Below are positions 53,124 to 64,000 of a stretch of DNA of 64,000 nucleotides, piece by piece (positions within the stretch are counted from its first letter, which is position 1; each line of letters opens with the position of its first letter). The translations under genes were made by a program, and so were the position numbers. The DNA comes from an uncultured Chlorobiota bacterium (GTDB taxonomy: Bacteria; Bacteroidota; Ignavibacteria; UBA10030; UBA6906): NCBI GenBank assembly GCA_900696645.1, contig CAADGV010000007.1, forward strand, positions 1 to 64,000, written 5' to 3'. A model generated the notes under the pieces. The model ran no database searches. It was not told where the DNA came from and saw only the letters and a program-made list of their open reading frames with translations.

Positions 53124-54536
53124 ATGGACGCATGTCGTGTGCGCGCCAGATCGCAGGTGTTTCCTGTATTGATGTTTGCGCTCTTCACTCTTGTTGGATG
53201 TCAGGAGAGCGAACAAACCGTGGAATATTTAGGCGAGGAGACTGCAACGTTTGAAAAGGCTGCCGTTTTCGGTGGAGGAATTCAGTACGTGCCGGGCGAA
53301 GTGCTGGTCAAGTTTTCCGGTGACGTGGAGGCCGCTCAACGTGCCTCGGCACTTCAATCCGTGAGAGGCGAGATCGTCGAAACCATCCACACGCATGCGA
53401 TGGAAGGCGCGGGCGAAAAGGGGAATCTCGTGCTGGTGAGAACTCCTTTGTCGGTGGAGGCTGCAATCAGTGCATTGCGCAGTTCGGTCAATGTCGAGTA
53501 TGCCGAGCCGAACTATATCTACACTCACTTCGCAACATCGAACGACACATATTACACGAACGGTTCATTGTGGGGAATGTACGGTGATGCAACGTCACCG
53601 GCTAATCAATACGGAAGTCAGGCGGGTGAAGCTTGGGCGACAGGGAATACAGGCTCTAGCACGGTGTGGATTGGAATTATAGATGAGGGCTACATGTACA
53701 CGCACGAGGATCTTGCGGCAAATGCCGGGCGGAATCCGGGTGAAATTGCCGGGAACGGGATTGATGATGACGGCAACGGATACAAAGACGACGTGTACGG
53801 TTGGGATTTCGATGGCAACAACAACACGGTGTTCGACGGCACGGCTGACGATCATGGCAGTCACGTGGCCGGCACAATCGGTGGCGTAGGCGGCAACGCA
53901 AAGGGTGTTGCAGGTGTATGCTGGAATGTGAAATTGATGAATGCAAAATTTCTTGGAAGTCGTGGCGGCACGACAGCTAACGCGATCAAGGCGGTGGATT
54001 ATTTCACAGATTTGAAAACCCGCCACGGATTGAATCTCGTGGCGACGAATAATTCCTGGGGCGGAGGCGGCTATTCGCAGGCGCTCTACGATGCTATTCA
54101 GCGCGCCAATAATGCGGGGATACTGTTCATTGCCGCCGCAGGAAACAACAGCTCGAATAATGATGCCTCGCCGTCGTATCCTGCGAGCTACAGCAATGCA
54201 AATATCATTGCAGTTGCTTCCCTGACAAGCACGGGGGCGCTGTCGAGCTTCTCGAATTATGGAGCGACAACTGTTGACTTGGGCGCACCGGGCTCGAGCA
54301 TTTGGTCAACAATACCAAAATCAAGTAAAGGAAAAATCGTTTCCGGCTACGCGAGCTACAGCGGCACGTCGATGGCAACGCCGCATGTAACAGGAGCGGC
54401 CGCTCTCTATGCGGCTTCTCATCCCGGAGCCTCGATGTCGTCAATCAAGAATGCCATCCTTGGCTCTGTCGTTGCCACGGCATCACTGAGCGGAAAGTGT
54501 GTCACAGGCGGACGATTGAACGTCAGCGCATTCTAA
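53124..54536 (+). CDS. Subtilisin-like serine peptidase (S8), putative lipoprotein
   Basis: 470-residue secreted peptidase. It has a lipobox (TLVGCQ) and an inhibitor-like propeptide (VPGEVLVKFSGD). The catalytic domain has Asp187 in GIIDEGYMYTHEDL, His244 in DDHGSHVAGT, Asn in AAAGNNSSN and Ser416 in SGTSMATPHVTGAAA. In the Asp motif the usual T or S after Asp is Glu. There is no T9SS tail and the protein ends shortly after the catalytic domain. A near-perfect AAGGAGGT precedes the ATG, so strong translation is expected. A long hairpin terminator follows. Confidence 0.92.
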   Translation: MDACRVRARSQVFPVLMFALFTLVGCQESEQTVEYLGEETATFEKAAVFGGGIQYVPGEVLVKFSGDVEAAQRASALQSVRGEIVETIHTHAMEGAGEKGNLVLVRTPLSVEAAISALRSSVNVEYAEPNYIYTHFATSNDTYYTNGSLWGMYGDATSPANQYGSQAGEAWATGNTGSSTVWIGIIDEGYMYTHEDLAANAGRNPGEIAGNGIDDDGNGYKDDVYGWDFDGNNNTVFDGTADDHGSHVAGTIGGVGGNAKGVAGVCWNVKLMNAKFLGSRGGTTANAIKAVDYFTDLKTRHGLNLVATNNSWGGGGYSQALYDAIQRANNAGILFIAAAGNNSSNNDASPSYPASYSNANIIAVASLTSTGALSSFSNYGATTVDLGAPGSSIWSTIPKSSKGKIVSGYASYSGTSMATPHVTGAAALYAASHPGASMSSIKNAILGSVVATASLSGKCVTGGRLNVSAF

Positions 54537-54563
54537 TCTCTGTAAAACAGAAGAATAGAGAGT

Positions 54564-54602
54564 AAGGCTCCGACGGCGGAGTGCTGCCGTCGGGGCCTTT
54601 GC
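54564..54602 (+). terminator. Terminator of the subtilase gene
   Basis: 14-bp stem from AAGGCTCCGACGGC to GCCGTCGGGGCCTT (one G-T pair), 8-base loop, then TGCGTT. Strong stem, short T-run. It separates the subtilase from lepA. Confidence 0.75.
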
Positions 54603-54623
54603 GTTCTAAGCAAAATCATCAGA

Positions 54624-54652
54624 TTGCAACTCGTTCGCCAAAGCAGTATATT
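54624..54652 (+). promoter_or_regulatory. Probable housekeeping promoter of lepA and downstream genes
   Basis: TTGCAA, 17-bp spacer, TATATT, about 120 bp before the lepA ATG. Spacing is ideal and the -10 box matches five of six positions. Confidence 0.5.
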
Positions 54653-54771
54653 ATTCAGCAATTTAGTCAAGAGCCGAGTCAAGTCCGTCCCGTCCCGACA
54701 GAGTCGGTGCGGCGTCGGGCTTTTGTATTACTGGCCTGTGAATCCCGAAGGGCAGGAGCCAAGCAGTTCTG

Positions 54772-56571
54772 ATGAATCAAATCCGCAATTTCTGCATCAT
54801 TGCGCACATCGATCACGGCAAATCCACCATTGCCGACCGTTTGCTTGAACGGACGGGCACCATTACCGCTCGCGAAATGAAATTCAATCAGGTTCTTGAC
54901 GATATGGACCTGGAACAGGAACGCGGCATCACCATCAAGCTGCACGCTATTCAAATGCTGTACAAGGCGATGGATGGCCAGGAATACACGCTGAACCTCA
55001 TCGATACTCCCGGCCACGTTGATTTTTCGTACGAAGTCTCCCGCTCGCTTGCGGCATGCGAGGGGGCGTTGCTTGTCGTCGATGCTTCACAAGGTGTCGA
55101 GGCGCAAACCATCAGCAACCTCTATCTCGCGATCGATGCCGGACTCGAGATTATTCCTGTGATCAACAAGATCGATTTGCCGAGCGCTATGATCGATACC
55201 GTGAAGCATCAGTTGAAAGATCTTATTGGTTGCAATGATGACGAGATCATTCCGGCGAGTGCAAAAGCAAATATCGGAATCGATGAAATTCTTGAGGCAG
55301 TTGTCCGGCGGATTCCCCCTCCGAAGGGGGACGTACATGAGCCGCTACGTGCCCTCGTGTTCGATTCGGTGTTTGATATTTATCGCGGCTCGATTGTGTA
55401 TCTGCGTGTTGTTGACGGAACGTTGAGAGAGGGAGAAAAGGTCAAGTTCTTCCACAACGGGAAAGTCTACGAAGCGGAAGAAGTCGGTACGCTCGGCTTG
55501 AAGAAAGTCCGGACGGGCGTATTGACTGCCGGCAATGTGGGCTACCTGATCGCAGGAATCCGGGATGTTCACGACACGAAAGTCGGCGATACCATAACGA
55601 CGGCAACGAACTCTGCAGCCGAACCGTTGCCCGGTTACAAGGATGTGAAGCCGATGGTGTTCAGCGGCGTGTACCCGACGCAAGCCGAGGATTTTGAAGA
55701 CTTGCGTACGGCGATCGAAAAGCTTCAACTCAACGATTCGGCCCTGATTTTCGAGCCGGAATCTTCAACAGCATTGGGCTTTGGTTTCCGATGCGGCTTC
55801 CTCGGGTTGCTGCACATGGAAATTGTGCAGGAACGTCTTGAGCGCGAGTATAATCAGAATATTATCAACACGGTTCCCAACGTCGAGTACCGTGTGACAA
55901 AAACAAACGGGGAAGTGGTTCTGGTTGACAATCCGTCGTACATGCCCGGCATTGGCGAGATCGAGAAAGTCGAGGAGCCGTTTATCAAGGCGCAGATTAT
56001 TGTTCCGACGGAATATCTGGGCAACATCATGAAGCTTTGCATGGATCGCCGCGGCATCTACAAGAATACGACGTACCTTGATCCGACCCGTGCGGACATC
56101 CAATACGAAATGCCGCTTTCCGAAATCATCTTTGATTTCTACGACAAGCTGAAATCCACAAGCCGGGGGTATGCGTCATTCGATTACGATATTCTCGACT
56201 TCCGTGAATCGGATTTGGTCAAGCTCGATATTCTCCTGAACGGTGAGTCGGTGGATGCGTTCTCGACCATTGTTCACCGCGACAAAGCGCATGAATGGGG
56301 AAAGAGACTATGCGTTAAACTGCGGAAGCTCATTCCCCGTCAAATGTTCGAGGTGGCAATTCAGGCGGCAATCGGAAATAAAGTGGTTGCCCGCGAGACT
56401 ATTTCTGCTATGCGAAAGAACGTCCTTGCGAAATGCTACGGCGGCGATATTTCCCGGAAACGCAAACTGCTGGAGAAACAGAAAGAGGGGAAGAAACGTA
56501 TGAAGCAGGTAGGCCGCGTTGAAATACCGCAAGAAGCGTTTCTTGCAGTTCTTTCGATGGATGAAGAATAG
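54772..56571 (+). CDS. lepA: Elongation factor 4 (LepA)
   Basis: 599-residue translational GTPase that can reverse or stabilise stalled translocation on the ribosome. GTP-binding motifs are [26 protein letters not shown] and NKIDLP. The LepA-specific C-terminal domain (about 490-599; [36 protein letters not shown]) is intact. In many bacteria lepA precedes lepB, as here, where lepB starts 59 bp downstream. Confidence 0.97.
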   Translation: MNQIRNFCIIAHIDHGKSTIADRLLERTGTITAREMKFNQVLDDMDLEQERGITIKLHAIQMLYKAMDGQEYTLNLIDTPGHVDFSYEVSRSLAACEGALLVVDASQGVEAQTISNLYLAIDAGLEIIPVINKIDLPSAMIDTVKHQLKDLIGCNDDEIIPASAKANIGIDEILEAVVRRIPPPKGDVHEPLRALVFDSVFDIYRGSIVYLRVVDGTLREGEKVKFFHNGKVYEAEEVGTLGLKKVRTGVLTAGNVGYLIAGIRDVHDTKVGDTITTATNSAAEPLPGYKDVKPMVFSGVYPTQAEDFEDLRTAIEKLQLNDSALIFEPESSTALGFGFRCGFLGLLHMEIVQERLEREYNQNIINTVPNVEYRVTKTNGEVVLVDNPSYMPGIGEIEKVEEPFIKAQIIVPTEYLGNIMKLCMDRRGIYKNTTYLDPTRADIQYEMPLSEIIFDFYDKLKSTSRGYASFDYDILDFRESDLVKLDILLNGESVDAFSTIVHRDKAHEWGKRLCVKLRKLIPRQMFEVAIQAAIGNKVVARETISAMRKNVLAKCYGGDISRKRKLLEKQKEGKKRMKQVGRVEIPQEAFLAVLSMDEE

Positions 56572-56630
56572 ATGTGATCGTCCGGCAATCGGGTGATCAA
56601 AAACCGGTAATACTGAAAAGGGAATAACGT

Positions 56631-57554
56631 ATGGCAAAGGAAGTAACCGAGAAGAGCAAAGTATCCGCATCAACTGCGGTCGGGAAGACAAAAGATTTCT
56701 TCAAGGATTTCGTGTTTGTCTTGGGTGCATTCCTCATCCTGAACAGCATGGTGCTGGCGGCATTTGAAGTGCCGACCGGCTCGATGGAAAATGAGATCAT
56801 GGCCGGGGATTTCCTTTTTGTCAACAAGTTCATTTACGGCGGCAGCACGCCACGAACAATTCCTCTCACCAATATCAGGGTTCCGTGGTTTCGCGTAACG
56901 GATGTGGTTCCGTTTCTTAAATGGCGGGATGTTGAACGCGGCGACGTGATCGTGTTCGAGTTTCCGGGACAGCGGGATGAGGCGGAATCTCCGGAATTCA
57001 TGTTCTATCTGAAACGTTGCATCGCATTGAGCGGAGATACAGTGCTTATCCGCGACAGGCATGTCTATGTAAACGGAAAGCATGTTGATTTCCCGAGGAA
57101 TGTCAAGTTCAACAGTCCCCGTATCATTCCCGCAGGAGTTGCAGACCCGCGGATTTTTCCGAAGGGTGAGGCATTCAATGAAGACAATTGGGGGCCGGTG
57201 ATCGTTCCGTCAAAAGGCGACGTCATAACGCTTTCACGCGAGACGCTTGATCGCTGGAAGACGTTTATCGAGCGGGAGGGAAGCAAAGTTGGTTTCGACG
57301 GAGAAGGGAGAATAACGATTGACGGCACACCCACACAGCGTTACGTTGTGAAGCGTGACTATGCGTTCGGGATGGGAGACAACCGCGACAACAGTCTCGA
57401 CGGAAGATTCTGGGGCTTCATTCCTAAAGAGAGTATCGTCGGCTCGCCGTTGATTGTGTACTGGTCGTGGAATCCCGACTTCTCAATTTTCTCCGATCCG
57501 ATCAACAAGCTTGCCACCATCCGGTTCAACAGGATCGGGATGCTGATCAAATAA
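56631..57554 (+). CDS. lepB: Signal peptidase I, first copy
   Basis: 307-residue membrane serine peptidase that removes signal peptides. One N-terminal membrane helix (about 26-46) is followed by the catalytic serine Ser51 in VPTGSMENEI and the lysine base in YLKRCIALSGD. The conserved MGDNRDNSLDGRFWG box is complete. It has a long insert in the middle (about 115-215) typical of FCB enzymes. Its stop overlaps the second copy. Confidence 0.94.
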   Translation: MAKEVTEKSKVSASTAVGKTKDFFKDFVFVLGAFLILNSMVLAAFEVPTGSMENEIMAGDFLFVNKFIYGGSTPRTIPLTNIRVPWFRVTDVVPFLKWRDVERGDVIVFEFPGQRDEAESPEFMFYLKRCIALSGDTVLIRDRHVYVNGKHVDFPRNVKFNSPRIIPAGVADPRIFPKGEAFNEDNWGPVIVPSKGDVITLSRETLDRWKTFIEREGSKVGFDGEGRITIDGTPTQRYVVKRDYAFGMGDNRDNSLDGRFWGFIPKESIVGSPLIVYWSWNPDFSIFSDPINKLATIRFNRIGMLIK

Positions 57555-58462
57555 TGCATGAGTTGTCCGGCATGAACGAGGTTGCTTCACGAGAAGTCGA
57601 AGCTCCCTCCCTGCGCAGGCGGGATTACGTCCAGATACTCATCCTTACAATTCTGATTGCCGTTTTTCTGAAAACATGTGTTGTGGAGGCGTATCGTATC
57701 CCCTCAGCATCGATGGAGAACACATTGCTTGTCGGGGATTTCCTCCTTGCCAACAAATTCATCTACGGTGCGCAATCGCCGAAGTACATTCCCTTTACCC
57801 GTATCGAACTTCCTCAACTACGGCTTCCTGCAATCGCGGTGCCGCGCAGGGGCGATGTTCTTGTGTTCAGGCTTCCGGAATATGCGCAAGAACGATATCC
57901 CTCCTTTTCGACAAGCTACGTCAAGCGTTGCGTTGCATTGCCGGGCGACACGATTTCCATCGTGAACAGGAAAGTGATGGTAAACAGCGATGCGATTGCA
58001 CAGCCGAAGTACGCGAAGAAAGGAACACGCAGCATTTTCCCGGAGGGTTACGGCGATTCACGGATTTTCCCCAAGGGCTCCAAATACAACGAAGACAATT
58101 ACGGTCCCCTTGTAGTGCCGAGGCAGGGCGACACGTTATATCTTGACCACGATACGTTTATGGCAGCAAGGGGCGTTGTTGAGCACGAGGGACATGATAT
58201 CCGGCTGGGCCCGGAAAACCACGTCACGATTGACGGCATTGTGCAGGCACGGTATGTTGTGCAGAAGAACTACTACTTTGTCATTGGCGATAATCGGGAC
58301 AATTCGCTTGACAGCCGGTTCTGGGGTTTTGTTCCGGAAGATTTCATTATTGGAAAAGCGTTTCTTATCTATTGGTCTTGGGATGAAGGAAGTACTGCAA
58401 GCTCATTTTGGTCCCGACTCGGGAATGTCCGTTGGGACAGATTAGGGATGATTGTCCGGTAG
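57554..58462 (+). CDS. lepB: Signal peptidase I, second copy
   Basis: 302-residue paralogue of the previous gene. Membrane helix at about 25-43, Ser53 in IPSASMENTLLVGDF, Lys in YVKRCVALPGD, and the GDNRDNSLDSRFWG box are present, so both copies should be active. The ATG at 57554 shares one base with the stop before it (TAATG); a second ATG lies six codons inside. Two enzymes may divide the load or differ in substrate preference. Confidence 0.93.
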   Translation: MHELSGMNEVASREVEAPSLRRRDYVQILILTILIAVFLKTCVVEAYRIPSASMENTLLVGDFLLANKFIYGAQSPKYIPFTRIELPQLRLPAIAVPRRGDVLVFRLPEYAQERYPSFSTSYVKRCVALPGDTISIVNRKVMVNSDAIAQPKYAKKGTRSIFPEGYGDSRIFPKGSKYNEDNYGPLVVPRQGDTLYLDHDTFMAARGVVEHEGHDIRLGPENHVTIDGIVQARYVVQKNYYFVIGDNRDNSLDSRFWGFVPEDFIIGKAFLIYWSWDEGSTASSFWSRLGNVRWDRLGMIVR

Positions 58463-58469
58463 AATTACG

Positions 58470-59600
58470 ATGGCTTCGTTATATCTTCATATTCCGTTTT
58501 GTGAAAAGAAGTGCATCTACTGTGACTTCTATTCAATCGAGAATTCTTCCCCGATGGAAGAATTTCTTTCTGCATTGCATGTCGAGATTGATGCGTATGC
58601 CGAATTTGGAAAGCAAGAATCATTCGAGACGATCTTCTTCGGCGGAGGAACGCCATCGCTTCTTTCCCCCCAACAACTGGAGTCGATTCTCTCGCATCTT
58701 CATCACACATACTCAATCGAATCGGATGCTGAAATCACGGTTGAAACCAATCCCGGAACTGTAACTCGAGAAAAGTTGACCGCGTATCGAACTCTCGGAG
58801 TGAACAGACTCAGTATTGGCATTCAGTCATTTCACGAGGATGAACTGCGGTTCCTGAGCAGGATTCACGATAGCGCCCAAGCACTTGACTGCATCCGCTC
58901 TGCCCGTGAAGCAGGATTCGACAATCTGAGTATCGATTTGATTTATGCTTTGCCTGATCAGACGAAAGAACGTTGGGAAGCAAACCTGCAGAAGGCAGTG
59001 GCGCTTTCTCCCAATCATATTTCCGCATACGGTTTGATCGTGGAAGACAATACACCGTTGTCGAGAATGGTACGATCGCGGCTTGTGTCGCCGAAGCCGC
59101 CGGACGAGGAGGCCGAGTTCTACGAAATGACAATGTCGTATCTTGACGCGCACGGATTTGAGCATTATGAAGTCTCGAATTACGCAAAACCGGGTTTCCG
59201 TTCGCGGCACAACTATAACTACTGGAAACATGAAAACTACCTCAGCTTCGGCCCTTCTGCACATTCATTCCGGAGGGAAGCCGGTGAATCAAGACGCTGG
59301 TTTAACATTGCCAACCTCTCGCACTATTGTTCTGCATTGCAGGAGGGAAGACTTCCGCTGCTGACTGAAGAAAGGCTTTCGTTAAGCCAACTCCGCACTG
59401 AACGAATTCTGCTCGGCTTGCGGAGTGACGGATTGGACGTCAAACGGCTGGATAGCGAATTACCATCCTCCACAACATCGCGGGTTCAAATGATTCATGA
59501 CCTGGTTGAAGCCGGTTCGGCAACATTTGACGGCAATGTCCTTCGTCTCACACAAAAGGGCTATCTGATCTGTGACGAAATCTGTGCCCGACTCATGTAG
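58470..59600 (+). CDS. hemW: HemW-like radical SAM protein
   Basis: 376-residue radical SAM protein. The 4Fe-4S motif is PFCEKKCIYCDF. GGGTPSLL and ETNPGT bind S-adenosylmethionine, and YEVSNYAKPGFRSRHNYNYW is characteristic of HemW/HemN. HemW is now viewed as a haem chaperone; it lacks the extra N-terminal region of true coproporphyrinogen oxidase. The ATG at 58470 is preferred because it starts MASLYLHIPFC. Confidence 0.9.
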   Translation: MASLYLHIPFCEKKCIYCDFYSIENSSPMEEFLSALHVEIDAYAEFGKQESFETIFFGGGTPSLLSPQQLESILSHLHHTYSIESDAEITVETNPGTVTREKLTAYRTLGVNRLSIGIQSFHEDELRFLSRIHDSAQALDCIRSAREAGFDNLSIDLIYALPDQTKERWEANLQKAVALSPNHISAYGLIVEDNTPLSRMVRSRLVSPKPPDEEAEFYEMTMSYLDAHGFEHYEVSNYAKPGFRSRHNYNYWKHENYLSFGPSAHSFRREAGESRRWFNIANLSHYCSALQEGRLPLLTEERLSLSQLRTERILLGLRSDGLDVKRLDSELPSSTTSRVQMIHDLVEAGSATFDGNVLRLTQKGYLICDEICARLM

Positions 59601-59618
59601 CGCATCCCCTGATTTTCA

Positions 59619-59647
59619 TTGAAACTCAACCGTTTTTCGCCTATCTT
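59619..59647 (+). promoter_or_regulatory. Probable housekeeping promoter of the DUF2723 gene
   Basis: TTGAAA, exactly 17-bp spacer, TATCTT, about 54 bp before the ATG at 59701. Matches five and four of six consensus positions. Confidence 0.45.
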
Positions 59648-59700
59648 AAGTACGTTTATCACTCACCAAATCTGTAGTTTTTCCGAATAATCGAGGGTTT

Positions 59701-63359
<3,659 letters not shown>

Positions 63360-63361
63360 CG

Positions 63362-64000
63362 ATGCGTGTTCTGATTACGGGCATTGACGGATTTGTCGGG
63401 AGCCATGCAGCAGACCTGCTGGTAGCAGAAGGAGCGGAAGTACACGGAACCATCCTTCGTTTCGACGAGTTGAGGAATATTGCCCATCTCAAGTCATCAC
63501 TTATACTTCATCAGGCGGACATTACGAATCCCGGTCGAGTTGATGAGCTTGTGCAGACTATCCGTCCCGAGCGAATTCTTCACATTGCAGGCCAAGCGTT
63601 CGTGCCCGCCTCGATGAGCAACCCGATGGAGACGTTCCAAGCAAATCTCATTGGAGGATTGTCGATTCTTGATGCCGCCCGAAAGACGAAAACGGCCACC
63701 GGAACGCCCGCTGTGCTTGTTGTAACCAGCGGTGAGACGTACGGCCGCGTAGCGCCCGACCGTTTGCCGATCACGGAGGATCATCCTTTCTCGCCAACAA
63801 CACCCTACGCCGCAAGCAAAGCAGCACTGGATATCATCGCTCATCAATATGCCTCCTCCTTTGGTGTCGATGTCATTGTTGTCCGTCCGTTCAACCATGC
63901 GGGACCAAGACAGAATCCTTCATTCGTCGTTTCAGATTTTGCCAGACAGTTTGCAGAAATCTCGCTGAGGAAACGCCGTCCCGTTCTACACGTTGGCAAC
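63362..64000 (+). CDS. rmd: NAD-dependent epimerase/reductase, likely GDP-6-deoxy-D-mannose reductase (partial)
   Basis: First 213 codons of a gene that runs off the window end. NAD(P) site: LITGIDGFVGSHAADLL. Catalytic Ser-Tyr-Lys in VVTSGETYG and YAASKAALDI. VRPFNHAGPRQ is a mark of the RMD branch, which reduces the GMD product to GDP-D-rhamnose. GDP-L-fucose synthase is the main alternative but usually has a different active-site block. Begins 2 bp after gmd. Confidence 0.85.
   Translation, partial: MRVLITGIDGFVGSHAADLLVAEGAEVHGTILRFDELRNIAHLKSSLILHQADITNPGRVDELVQTIRPERILHIAGQAFVPASMSNPMETFQANLIGGLSILDAARKTKTATGTPAVLVVTSGETYGRVAPDRLPITEDHPFSPTTPYAASKAALDIIAHQYASSFGVDVIVVRPFNHAGPRQNPSFVVSDFARQFAEISLRKRRPVLHVGN

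Overview
The window comes from a bacterium of the FCB group (Bacteroidota / Chlorobiota / Ignavibacteria-like). Evidence for this is a set of type IX secretion (T9SS) sorting tails (YPNPFNPTTTIRY-type and VVPNPY-type), a PorV/PorQ-family outer-membrane protein, a TonB-dependent receptor with a carboxypeptidase-like N-terminal domain, two S9 peptidases and a large DUF2723 membrane protein. Base composition is moderate (about half G+C). No rRNA, tRNA, CRISPR array or intact transposase was found. The species cannot be named from the sequence.

Layout. 0-13.3 kb (+): an RpiR-type regulator, then a surface/secretion block (TonB-dependent receptor, large T9SS protein, PorV-like protein, T9SS-sorted cyanophycinase-like S51 peptidase, M14 carboxypeptidase, S9 peptidase). 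13.4-27.5 kb (-): a tightly packed 12-gene operon matching the anaerobic purine/urate catabolism loci of gut bacteria. It holds YgeW and YgeY, a PLP enzyme in the YgeX position, a split PreA/PreT pair, a three-subunit molybdenum hydroxylase, SsnA, a MocA-like cytidylyltransferase and a threonine-synthase-like enzyme. No HyuA or YgfK is present. 27.8-37.3 kb: housekeeping genes (psd, pssA, purS, purQ, two tatA, gatA, a small protein/nucleotidyltransferase pair, sucD, ndk, NUDIX, prfC). 37.5-43.6 kb: a histidine kinase/sigma-54 activator pair divergent from a secreted multihaem cytochrome, with dyads and sigma-54-like promoters between them. 43.8-50.8 kb (+): tex, a small lipoprotein, an S9 peptidase, DUF2461, a TauE/SafE permease and a PEBP protein. 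50.8-52.8 kb (-): an L-2-hydroxyglutarate-oxidase-like enzyme with a HAD phosphatase. 53.1-64 kb (+): a subtilase, lepA, two signal peptidases, hemW, a DUF2723 protein, and GDP-mannose dehydratase with the start of the next sugar-nucleotide reductase gene.

A cross-cutting feature is a population of short palindromic and MITE-like repeats. Several lie inside or at the very ends of genes: a two-hairpin in-frame insertion in ssnA, a hairpin segment in the molybdenum-hydroxylase large subunit, a repeat that supplies the last codons of preT, and a repeat that begins just after a shortened gatA. Most cluster in the purine operon.

The purine operon reads as a pathway. The molybdenum hydroxylase and SsnA act on the intact purine ring. 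PreA/PreT could supply a reductive ring step. YgeY and YgeW would strip ureido/carbamoyl groups. The PLP enzyme would finish the carbon chain to a keto acid plus ammonia. MocA would supply cytidylylated molybdopterin for the hydroxylase.
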